Source of the DNA: Pseudomonas sp. SORT22
Lineage (GTDB): Bacteria > Pseudomonadota > Gammaproteobacteria > Pseudomonadales > Pseudomonadaceae
Length of the DNA stretch: 64,000 bases
Direction: 5' to 3'
NCBI RefSeq assembly: GCF_018417635.1
Contig: NZ_CP071007.1
Location: 310,001 to 374,000 of the forward strand
Below the pieces are notes generated by a model. It made no database searches. It saw only the letters and a program-made list of their open reading frames with translations, and had not been told where the DNA came from. The translations under genes were made by a program, and so were the position numbers. Below, in pieces: positions 35,200-42,658 of this stretch; positions within the stretch are counted from its first letter, which is position 1, and each line of letters opens with the position of its first letter.

Positions 35200-35832
35200 A
35201 TGTCATTGGAAACGTGGTTGGCATTTTTTGCCGCTTGCTGGGTGATCAGTCTGTCGCCGGGTGCCGGGGCCATTGCCTCGATGTCCTGCGGCCTGCAATA
35301 CGGCTTCTGGCGCGGCTACTGGAACGCGCTAGGCCTGCAGCTGGGCCTGGTGCTGCAGATTGCGATCATTGCCGCCGGCGTCGGTGCCATCCTCGCGGCA
35401 TCGGCCACCGCATTCCAGGTGATCAAATGGTTCGGCGTGGCCTACCTGGTGTACCTGGCGGTCAAACAGTGGCGCGCGCTGCCGGCCGACATCAGCGACG
35501 AATCCGCCGTGCGCCCGATCGGCAAGCCGTTGAGCCTGGTGTTCCGTGGCTTTCTGGTCAACGTCAGCAACCCCAAGGCGCTGATCTTCATGCTCGCGGT
35601 GCTGCCGCAGTTCATCAATCCGCATGCGGCGCTGGTGCCGCAGTACCTGATCATTGCCGCGACCATGGTCACGGTCGATCTGATGGTCATGGCCGGTTAC
35701 ACCGGGCTTGCGGCCAAAGTGCTGCGCCTGTTGCGTACGCCCCGGCAGCAGCGGCGGATGAACCGCACCTTTGCCGGACTGTTCCTGGGGGCTGCGACCT
35801 TGCTGGCGACCATTCGCCGCGCGCCGGTGTAG
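35200..35832 (+). CDS. LysE/RhtB family amino-acid exporter
   Basis: A 210-residue membrane protein with six hydrophobic segments, typical of the RhtB/LysE family (SLSPGAGAIASMSCGLQYGFWRG near the N-terminus, FLVNVSNPKALIFMLAVLPQF in the middle). Exports amino acids or homoserine-type compounds; substrate unknown. The ATG at 35200 has GAGG upstream and is preferred over the GTG at 35185. Followed by a strong terminator. Confidence 0.9.
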   Translation: MSLETWLAFFAACWVISLSPGAGAIASMSCGLQYGFWRGYWNALGLQLGLVLQIAIIAAGVGAILAASATAFQVIKWFGVAYLVYLAVKQWRALPADISDESAVRPIGKPLSLVFRGFLVNVSNPKALIFMLAVLPQFINPHAALVPQYLIIAATMVTVDLMVMAGYTGLAAKVLRLLRTPRQQRRMNRTFAGLFLGAATLLATIRRAPV

Positions 35833-35847
35833 GAAAACAAGCAGCAT

Positions 35848-35878
35848 AAAAAAAGGCGACCCGAAGGTCGCCTTTTTA
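35848..35878. terminator. Bidirectional rho-independent terminator
   Basis: AAAAAGGCGACC-CGAA-GGTCGCCTTTTT gives a GC stem flanked by A and T tracts, so it can end transcripts from the lysE-like gene and from the convergent lpoB-like operon. Confidence 0.93.
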
Positions 35879-35883
35879 CTTTC

Positions 35884-36624
35884 TCAACGCAGGATCTGCG
35901 CTGGCTCGTCAGGCGGCAGGTTGTTGCGCGCCGGGGTGCGTTCACGCTCCGGCATCGCGCCTACCAGCTGTTCGGCCAGTTGCTTGGCAACGTCCATGCC
36001 CAGTTCCTTGGAAACCTCACGTACCACCCGTGGGCGGTTGAGGGTGACCCGAACATCCTGGCTGTTGACCAGCTTGGTGTCCTGGCCCTCACCCATGGCG
36101 GTGAACGCCGAGGTGATCTCGTAGGTCTTGGTGTTGATCAGGCTGAAGTCGGCCACCAGGCTCAGGCCGAGGATCGCCGAATAGCTGTTGGTGTTGTCCA
36201 GGGAGGTGATATCGCGCTGGAAGTCGATATCCGACAAGGTACCGAACAGCACGTAGTCAGCACCTTTGAAGTTGCCGTTCTTGATGCGGCGGATAACGTC
36301 GTAGACGTCAGCCTTGGCATCGGCGGTGTACGGCGTACCCTGGACCAGCTGGAACATCCCGGACTTGAGAATCTCGCCCTTGATGTCGCCGCTGAACTTG
36401 CGCAGCTCGGTCTGCTCGATGTAGCTCTCGCTGCTTTCGAACTCGCTGTAGCTCGACGAACCACTGGCGTGGTACATGCTCGCCTGGCTGCTGTTCTGCG
36501 CCGAGACCATGTGGATGTACTGCTCCACACGCTCCTGGTAGGCGAGGTCGGTTACTGCGACTTTTGGGGCCGCTTGCACGCTGAACGCGCAAGCCAGGCC
36601 CAGAATGCCCATCCATGCACGCAT
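35884..36624 (-). CDS. Exported LpoB/CsgG-like protein
   Basis: A 246-residue protein with a Sec signal peptide (AFSVQAAP; no lipobox). A Ser-rich spacer (NSSQASMYHASGSSSYSEFE) precedes an alpha/beta domain resembling LpoB and the CsgG/FlgO superfamily (GADYVLFGTLSDIDFQRD). It follows the lpoB-like lipoprotein on the same strand at three bases and is the last of four envelope genes, ended by a strong terminator. It is probably a paralogue of the LpoB protein. No function is established, and it may be a periplasmic partner of that protein. Confidence 0.75.
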   Translation of the reverse strand: MRAWMGILGLACAFSVQAAPKVAVTDLAYQERVEQYIHMVSAQNSSQASMYHASGSSSYSEFESSESYIEQTELRKFSGDIKGEILKSGMFQLVQGTPYTADAKADVYDVIRRIKNGNFKGADYVLFGTLSDIDFQRDITSLDNTNSYSAILGLSLVADFSLINTKTYEITSAFTAMGEGQDTKLVNSQDVRVTLNRPRVVREVSKELGMDVAKQLAEQLVGAMPERERTPARNNLPPDEPAQILR

Positions 36625-36627
36625 TGC

Positions 36628-37215
36628 TTAGCGCTCCGTGGTCTTGCGGATTTCTTTCTCGTCCATCCACTCGGCCAGGCCGCTCTCGACATCGATCAGC
36701 TGCAGGCTGAACTTGTAGAACACGTCCTTGTAGTCGCTGCTGCGCTTGACGATCGAGCTGATCGAGCCTTCCAGGCGGTACTTGGCGGCGATCATGTTGC
36801 CGGTCTTGGCCACGGTGCCTTTCTTGTACAGGCCGCTCTGGTTCTGCAGCTTGAGCTGGTCAACCTGGCTCTGCATCTGGGTGTTGTCGCTGGCGAAGCG
36901 GGCGGTGCCGGACTTCATCAGCTGGGTTTTGATCGACGTGGTGATCTCGCGGGTATCGATGTACTCGCTGGTCTTGTTCTTCACGTCATAGACCTGCACC
37001 ACCGGGCGACCCTGGAGGATGCCGGACTGGGCCAGCGAGCGGGTCATGGACTCGGCGATCATCTGCAGGTCGGTCGAACCGAACTCGTTGGTGACCAGTT
37101 CTACGGCCTTGCTGTCGCCGTAGCCGATGTTCTTGCCGCCCAGGACCGGCGACGGGGTGCTGCAGCCGCTGACCAGGGCAATGGCGATGGCGGCGAGGGA
37201 AATGCGTGCAATCAT
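36628..37215 (-). CDS. lpoB: LpoB-like penicillin-binding-protein activator lipoprotein
   Basis: A 195-residue lipoprotein: signal peptide with lipobox ending ALVSGC, then an LpoB-type alpha/beta domain (GQDVRV-like fold with IAAKYRLEGSISSIVKR and VFYKFSLQLIDVESGLAEW). E. coli LpoB activates PBP1b from the outer membrane. In P. aeruginosa the PBP1b partner is reported to be the unrelated LpoP, so the function of this homologue is open. The start at 37215 follows six spurious in-frame codons. It is flanked by ycfL-like and CsgG-like genes in one operon. Confidence 0.8.
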   Translation of the reverse strand: MIARISLAAIAIALVSGCSTPSPVLGGKNIGYGDSKAVELVTNEFGSTDLQMIAESMTRSLAQSGILQGRPVVQVYDVKNKTSEYIDTREITTSIKTQLMKSGTARFASDNTQMQSQVDQLKLQNQSGLYKKGTVAKTGNMIAAKYRLEGSISSIVKRSSDYKDVFYKFSLQLIDVESGLAEWMDEKEIRKTTER

Positions 37216-37239
37216 GAAAATGTGCTCCTGCAAAAATGA

Positions 37240-37611
37240 TTACTGAGACTGAACTTCGATACGGAAGTCGGTGGCCTGGGATACCGGGGCAATCGCCGGC
37301 AACACGCTGGCCTGCTTGCCATACAGGGTGACGGTCTTCCAGCTCTCTTCATCGGCCACCGGGAAACCGTCGTTGCCCAGCCAGGCGAAGCGGTAGAACA
37401 GGGTCTTGTTGCTGCTGCTGGTGTTGTTCAGGGACACCTTGACGGTCAAGAAGCCGTTCTCGCGCGCAACGCGCATCGGGCCGGTCTCGATGTTCTTCAG
37501 GTTGCCCATTTTCACCACTTTGCTGGCAGCGCTGCCCGGCTCTGGTGGTGGCGGGGTCGCGCAACCGGCCAGCAGGGCTGTGACGAGAACGGCGAGCAAT
37601 TTGATACGCAT
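37240..37611 (-). CDS. YcfL/DUF1425-family lipoprotein
   Basis: A 123-residue lipoprotein with lipobox LLAGC (Cys17), a Pro-rich linker and a beta-sandwich domain (GFLTVKVSLNNTSSSNKTLF). In E. coli ycfL stands directly upstream of lpoB (ycfM), and the same order is found here. Function unknown. It lies nine bases downstream of the COG3014 gene and 24 bp before the lpoB-like gene, so the four genes look co-transcribed. Confidence 0.82.
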   Translation of the reverse strand: MRIKLLAVLVTALLAGCATPPPPEPGSAASKVVKMGNLKNIETGPMRVARENGFLTVKVSLNNTSSSNKTLFYRFAWLGNDGFPVADEESWKTVTLYGKQASVLPAIAPVSQATDFRIEVQSQ

Positions 37612-37620
37612 GGCGTTTCC

Positions 37621-39018
37621 TTAAGGTTGTTTGAGGCTGGCGACGGCCTGGCCAGTGGCTTTTGGTGCCACCTGCAGGGCAGGGCCACCGGCGAAGACCT
37701 GGTTGCCGACTACGCGCAGGGTGACCACCTGGAACGGCCGGTCAATCTTCACGCTGACCTGGCTGCCGCCCAGGCTCGAAGGCAGGCTCAACTGGTGTTC
37801 GCCCTGACGCAGGCGCACGCGGGCTACCTGGGTTTCATCCGGCAGGGTGCGCCAGGTACGGGTGTCGGCACCTTCGGTGATGGTCGAGGCGATACCCAGT
37901 GCCAGGCCAGCCAGCGGGTTGGCGTCGTTCAGTTGCTTTTGCGCCACACCACGAGAGATAGCCCGCACGCTGGTGCGCAGGATGATCCCCGGCATGTCGT
38001 CACGCAGGGCGCGGCGGGACATGGCAGTGGTGCTGTTGAGTGCGGTCAGCTTCAGCGAGTGGTCGTTGAGGTAGATTTCGCTGAAATGCGCGGTGGAAGT
38101 GTCTTCCTTGATCACCGGGAACGACAGTGGGGTGATCACCAGGTTGCCGCTGATCGGCAGCGGCAGCGGGACGCGCACCGAGTCGCGGGCCGGAGCGAGG
38201 CCGCTCTGGATCACGATCAGCACATCGCTTTCAGTGGCTTTCGCCGCTGGCTTGTCCAGGTCGAGCAGGGCTTTTTCCAGCAGCGGGGTGTTCGGGCGCA
38301 GTTCGGCAGCCTTGCGGTAGCCCGGTGCGGCCAGGCCTTTCTCACCCAGGGCTTCGTAGACATAGCCAGACAGGTAGTGGCTGAACGCACTCTGGTAGCT
38401 GTTCTTGAGGCCCACCACTTCTGGCGCGTCGAGGCTGGCGACCGGGTAACCCTGAAGGTCCTTGTACTCGGTCTTGACGCCTTCTTTCTCGGCCTCTTCT
38501 TCGCGCTTGAGGTATTCCTTGTCGCGCAGCTCGGCAATCACCGCTTCGCGCTCGTGGGTCTTCTTGATTTCGGTACGGGCGCCGTCGAAGTCGTTCTGGG
38601 CCAGCAGGTTGAGGGCCATCTGCGTGGTCAGCATGACTTTTTCGTAGTCATAGCCTTCGTAGCGGCGCACCTTGTCGTTGACCAGGTAGCTGCCGAACTG
38701 GCTCAGGTACTTGTCGGTGTCGAGCTTGACCGACTCTTCCCACTTGAACACCACGTCATCGGCACTGCGCCAGGCCAGCTGGCTGCCGGCCAGGTCGCCC
38801 TTGGAGCGCAGCAGCTCGCCTTTCTCGAAGTAGTAGAGAAGGTCTTTGTCCTCACCCTTGTTGTTTTTTTCCAGCAGCGCCAGGGCAGCGTCGACGTTGC
38901 CGCTGGTCAGGTGCTGGTTGGTTTCCTGAAGTTCGCTGTCATAGCTGCGAAAGGCCGAGCAACCAGCCAGTTGAACGGCCGCGAGCAGTGTCGCGACGGT
39001 GAGGACACGGGATGCCAT
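37621..39018 (-). CDS. COG3014 family lipoprotein with TPR-like region
   Basis: A 465-residue lipoprotein: signal peptide with lipobox AAVQLAGC (Cys20), TPR-like helical repeats (TNQHLTSGNVDAALALLEK, then FDGARTEIKKTHEREAV), and a C-terminal beta-rich domain. The COG3014 family has no established function. The start at 39018 (MASRVLTVATLLAAVQ) is chosen because it begins the signal peptide; 32 more in-frame codons upstream are rejected. First gene of the four-gene envelope operon. Confidence 0.85.
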   Translation of the reverse strand: MASRVLTVATLLAAVQLAGCSAFRSYDSELQETNQHLTSGNVDAALALLEKNNKGEDKDLLYYFEKGELLRSKGDLAGSQLAWRSADDVVFKWEESVKLDTDKYLSQFGSYLVNDKVRRYEGYDYEKVMLTTQMALNLLAQNDFDGARTEIKKTHEREAVIAELRDKEYLKREEEAEKEGVKTEYKDLQGYPVASLDAPEVVGLKNSYQSAFSHYLSGYVYEALGEKGLAAPGYRKAAELRPNTPLLEKALLDLDKPAAKATESDVLIVIQSGLAPARDSVRVPLPLPISGNLVITPLSFPVIKEDTSTAHFSEIYLNDHSLKLTALNSTTAMSRRALRDDMPGIILRTSVRAISRGVAQKQLNDANPLAGLALGIASTITEGADTRTWRTLPDETQVARVRLRQGEHQLSLPSSLGGSQVSVKIDRPFQVVTLRVVGNQVFAGGPALQVAPKATGQAVASLKQP

Positions 39019-39123
39019 CTGAATTCTTCTTCCCTGAATTGATGAAAAGCCTGGGGGCGAGAAGGCTGTCATCCCTTTGGCAATATCGCCAAATCCTCTT
39101 AAAAGAAGAGCCAAAATTCTGAT

Positions 39124-39149
39124 CCGCTATATAGCGGCGCGGCATTATA
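39124..39149 (-). promoter_or_regulatory. Promoter region of COG3014-ycfL-lpoB operon
   Basis: On the minus strand TATAAT occurs at 39149-39144 and could be the -10; no clear -35. CCGCTATATAGCGG (39124-39137), a perfect 14-bp palindrome, lies just downstream and may be an operator or a transcribed hairpin. The 344-bp gap 39019-39362 has no visible ORF, and no Fur box was seen for the downstream iron-permease gene. Confidence 0.4.
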
Positions 39150-39362
39150 AACGCATTTGCTGGCTAAATAATGGCGTTGTGCTTTAGGAATTTACCGTCG
39201 TGCCAGCATTCAGCTATCGGCCGACGAACGGTCGTTCTTTAATCGGGAGGTGTCGCAGGGTATTTGTCACAAAATTTTTCAAGGATTCATCTGGCAAGCC
39301 TTGAGCGAACGGCAGTGGAAGTGAACAATGCTTTACCTCGTATTTCCATTTGAGAGTCGCTC

Positions 39363-41261
39363 ATGATTCCCCGTTCCCGCTTACTCGCCTGGCTGCTCTG
39401 GCCGGTGCTGGCGCTGAGCAGTGCCACGCTGCTGGCCGACAGCCCCGATGGCGCTGCCAAGGCCCTGCACCTGCTCGATTACATCGGTGCCGATTACCCG
39501 GCCACCGTCGAGGCGGGCAAGGTAATCGACGACGGCGAATACCGCGAACAGCTCGAATTCCTCGATGTGTTGCAGGGATTGATCGGCGCCTTGCCGGCAC
39601 GCGCTGAGCGCCAGGCCCTGGAGCAGGGCGTGGTCAACTTGCGTACGGCGGTCAGCCAGCGCCAGGACGGCGCGGTGGTCGCCCGCCAGGCCCGTCAGCT
39701 TGGCGCGCAACTGGCGGTGGCCTATGAGGTCAGCCAGGCGCCGATCATTACCCCGGACCCGAGTCGCGGCGCGCCGCTGTATGCCCAGCATTGCTCGGTG
39801 TGTCATGGCGACACTGGCGCCGGCGACGGCCCCGCCGGCCTCGGCCTGACCCCGCCGCCGGCTAACCTGCGCAGCCTCGAACGGCTGGATCGCCTGAGCC
39901 TGTTCGACCTGTACAACACCCTCGGCCTGGGCATCGAAGGCACCGACATGCCGTCGTTCGCCGACCAGCTCGACGAGCGCCAACGCTGGGACCTGGCGAC
40001 CTATCTCGCCAGCTTCACTGTCGACCCGGCCAAGGCCAAAGGCGATAAAACCTACAACCTGGCCGACCTGGCTCGTCAGACCCCGGCCGAAATTGAAGCC
40101 AGCGAAGGGCCAGAGGCGCTCGCCCGGTTCCGCGCCCAGCGTGCGCAACCGCCGCAGGTCCAGCGCGGCCCGGCGCAACTGCTGGACTACACCGCCAGCA
40201 CCCTGGACAAGAGCCTGGCGGCCTATCAGACCGGTGATCACGAGCAGGCCTACGACCTGTCGGTAGCGGCCTACCTGGAAGGTTTCGAACTGGTCGAAAG
40301 CTCGCTCGACAACGTCGATGCCAACGTACGCAAGGACACCGAAAAATCCCTGATGGCCTACCGTCAGTCGCTGCAGGACGGCTTGCCGCTTGAGCAGGTG
40401 CAGCAACGCCTGGATGCCGCCAAGGCCAAGCTCAAGGACGCCGCCGGCCTGCTCGGTGGCGATGGCCTGAGCTGGTCGCTGAGCTACATCTCCGGCTTGC
40501 TGATCCTGCTGCGCGAAGGCCTGGAAGCGATTCTGGTGCTGGCGGCGATCCTCGCCTTCCTGCGCAATACCGGTCAGCAATCGGCGGTACGCAGTGTCAA
40601 CGTCGGCTGGGGCCTGGCCTTGCTGGCCGGGCTGGGTACCTGGGCGCTGGCGGCCTATGTAATCGACGTCAGTGGCGCCCAGCGTGAACTGCTCGAAGGC
40701 TGCACGGCGCTGTTTGCCAGCGTCATGGTGCTGTGGCTGGGTGTGTGGATGCACGATCGCCGGCACGCGGCGGCCTGGCAGGATTACATCAAGAGCAGCC
40801 TGGTCAGTGGTGGCGGGCGCTTTGGTTTTGCCGTGCTGGCGTTTTTCTCGGTGTACCGTGAGCTGTTCGAGGTGATCCTGTTCTACGAAACCCTCTGGCT
40901 GCAGGCCGGCCCTGCCGGGCACAACGCGGTACTGGCCGGTGGTGCCACGGCACTGGTGCTGCTGGTGGGCCTGGCCTGGGTGATCCTGCGCGGCTCGGCC
41001 AAACTGCCGCTGGCGTTGTTCTTCAGCATCAACGCGGCGCTGCTGTGCGCCTTGTCGGTGGTGTTTGCCGGGCATGGGGTCAAGGCGCTGCAAGAGGCCG
41101 GGGTGTTCGGTACCCGGCCGGTGGCGTTCTTCGATTTCGACTGGCTGGGCATTCACGCCGACGCCTATTCACTGGCCGCGCAGCTGGTGGCCTTGTTGGC
41201 CATTGCCATCCTTTACGGGCGCAGCCGCCTGGCCGAGAAGCGCCGCCAGCCAGCGGGCTGA
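39363..41261 (+). CDS. Cytochrome c - FTR1 iron permease fusion
   Basis: A 632-residue protein. A signal peptide (residues 1-25) precedes a helical region and a cytochrome c-type heme site CSVCHGDTGAGDG (about residue 140). Another helical segment then leads into an FTR1 permease with seven membrane helices and the iron-binding motifs LLREGLEAILVL and SVYRELFEVILFYE. FTR1 permeases import ferric iron after oxidation of ferrous iron; here heme and permease parts are fused, so oxidation and transport may be coupled. A terminator follows at 41271. Confidence 0.92.
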   Translation: MIPRSRLLAWLLWPVLALSSATLLADSPDGAAKALHLLDYIGADYPATVEAGKVIDDGEYREQLEFLDVLQGLIGALPARAERQALEQGVVNLRTAVSQRQDGAVVARQARQLGAQLAVAYEVSQAPIITPDPSRGAPLYAQHCSVCHGDTGAGDGPAGLGLTPPPANLRSLERLDRLSLFDLYNTLGLGIEGTDMPSFADQLDERQRWDLATYLASFTVDPAKAKGDKTYNLADLARQTPAEIEASEGPEALARFRAQRAQPPQVQRGPAQLLDYTASTLDKSLAAYQTGDHEQAYDLSVAAYLEGFELVESSLDNVDANVRKDTEKSLMAYRQSLQDGLPLEQVQQRLDAAKAKLKDAAGLLGGDGLSWSLSYISGLLILLREGLEAILVLAAILAFLRNTGQQSAVRSVNVGWGLALLAGLGTWALAAYVIDVSGAQRELLEGCTALFASVMVLWLGVWMHDRRHAAAWQDYIKSSLVSGGGRFGFAVLAFFSVYRELFEVILFYETLWLQAGPAGHNAVLAGGATALVLLVGLAWVILRGSAKLPLALFFSINAALLCALSVVFAGHGVKALQEAGVFGTRPVAFFDFDWLGIHADAYSLAAQLVALLAIAILYGRSRLAEKRRQPAG

Positions 41262-41270
41262 TTTGAAGGC

Positions 41271-41306
41271 AAACGGGCGAGCAGGGATACTGTTCGCCCG
41301 TTTTGT
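41271..41306 (+). terminator. Rho-independent terminator after FTR1 gene
   Basis: ACGGGCGA (41273-41280) pairs with TCGCCCGT (41294-41301), and a T-tract follows. Confidence 0.85.
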
Positions 41307-41320
41307 TGGAAATCTGTGCC

Positions 41321-41788
41321 ATGCGTGTGTGGATCGATGCCGACGCCTGCCCCAAGGCGGCCAAGGATCAACTGGTCAAGTTCGCCCTCAAGCGTCAGCT
41401 GGAAGTGGTGCTGGTGGCCGGCCAGAGCCAGATCAAGCCGGCTTTTGCCTGCGTCAAGCTGATCGTCGTGCCCAGCGGGCCGGATGCCGCCGACGATTAC
41501 CTGGTCGAGCACGCGGTGCCCGGCGAACTGGTGATCTGCAGCGACGTGCCGCTGGCCGATCGCCTGGTCAAGAAAGGCGTTGCCTGCCTCGACCCGCGCG
41601 GTAAGGAGTTCGACGAGCGCAACATGGGTGAGCGGCTGGCGGTGCGCAACCTGTTCACCGACCTGCGCGAGCAGGGGCAGGTCGGCGGCGGCCAGGCGCC
41701 GTATGGCGATCGCGAGAAGCAGGCGTTTGCCAACGCCCTGGACCGCATTCTTACGCGGCTGAGTAGGAGCGGGCTTGCCCCGCGATGA
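41321..41788 (+). CDS. YaiI/YqxD family (DUF188) protein
   Basis: A 155-residue protein of the YaiI/UPF0178 family with a PIN-like fold (MRVWIDADACPKAAKDQLVK, CSDVPLADRLVKKG, LDPRGKEFDERN). No function is known. Its last seven residues (RSGLAPR) and stop codon are encoded by a REP element that starts at 41763. The ATG at 41321 agrees with the family start, and six further upstream codons are rejected. Confidence 0.9.
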   Translation: MRVWIDADACPKAAKDQLVKFALKRQLEVVLVAGQSQIKPAFACVKLIVVPSGPDAADDYLVEHAVPGELVICSDVPLADRLVKKGVACLDPRGKEFDERNMGERLAVRNLFTDLREQGQVGGGQAPYGDREKQAFANALDRILTRLSRSGLAPR

Positions 41789-41867
41789 GGTCGGTGATCT
41801 CAGCGCATCATGTGGTGCCTGGACGACGACCGCTTCGCACGCGATCGCGGGGCAAGCCCGCTCCTAC
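41763..41867. repeat. REP palindrome pair overlapping the YaiI 3' end
   Basis: Arms of 24 bases (starting GTAGGAGCGGGCTTGCCCCG at 41763 and its exact complement ending at 41867) face each other with 57 bases between. The left arm supplies the YaiI C-terminus. Confidence 0.92.
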
Positions 41868-41875
41868 AGGGGGGT

Positions 41876-42544
41876 TCAGTCATTCTCGTGGGTCAGTTCC
41901 AGCACCCGGTCGACCAGTTTGTAGATGCCGCCGGCGGCTTCGCTGATGCTTTTCGCCAGCATGTAGGCCGGGGTGCTGACCAGCTTGCGCTGGGTGTCTT
42001 CGACGATGTCATGGACATCGCATTCCTCATGAGTGCCGCCCATCTTGACGATGGCCGCGCTGGTGCCGGCATCGCTGCCAATGGTGCAGACCACGCCGGG
42101 GCCGTAGATTTTCGCCGCAAGGGCCGGCGAGATGCAGATCAGGCCGACCGGCTTGCCGGCTTCGGCAAAGGCTTCAGCCAGGGCCAGGACGTCCGGGTGC
42201 ACGCTGCAGCCCGCGCCTTCAACGGCAAAGTTCGAAAGGTTTTTCGCCGCGCCAAAGCCGCCCGGCACGATCAGCGCGTCGAAGTCCTTGGCGTCGGCTT
42301 CGCGCAGGTCCTTGACCTCGCCGCGAGCGATGCGCGCCGATTCCACCAGCACGTTGCGGGTCTCGGGCATTTCTTCGCCGGTCAGGTGGTCGATCACGTG
42401 CATCTGCGCAATGTTCGGCGCAAAGCACTGCACCTGCGCACCGCGCTGGTCCAGGCGCAGCAGGGTGATCACGCTTTCGTGAATTTCGGCGCCGTCATAC
42501 ACGCCACAGCCGGAAAGAATCACCGCAACTTTTTTCTGGGTCAT
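41876..42544 (-). CDS. elbB: Isoprenoid biosynthesis glyoxalase ElbB
   Basis: A 222-residue DJ-1/PfpI superfamily protein beginning with VAVILSGCGVYDGAEIHE, with LIVPGGFGAAKNLSNFAVEG and PVGLICISPALAAKI. ElbB (SCRP-27A) has glyoxalase III-type activity and is linked to lycopene output in E. coli. The ATG at 42544 has GGGAG at good spacing, unlike the GTG at 42550. Confidence 0.92.
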   Translation of the reverse strand: MTQKKVAVILSGCGVYDGAEIHESVITLLRLDQRGAQVQCFAPNIAQMHVIDHLTGEEMPETRNVLVESARIARGEVKDLREADAKDFDALIVPGGFGAAKNLSNFAVEGAGCSVHPDVLALAEAFAEAGKPVGLICISPALAAKIYGPGVVCTIGSDAGTSAAIVKMGGTHEECDVHDIVEDTQRKLVSTPAYMLAKSISEAAGGIYKLVDRVLELTHEND

Positions 42545-42658
42545 GCTCACTACTCCCGATTCGAGGCGCTAAATGTCCTCTAGTTTGGCAGATGTCGCCA
42601 TAGGGTTTATGCCATTCCCGGCCTAATCTTGCTGGATAGGCTGGAGATGAAAAGACCC

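Noticed and set aside
39300..39362. Fur box upstream of the FTR1 fusion
   Set aside because: No GATAATGATAATCATTATC-like dyad is present in the 344-bp gap.
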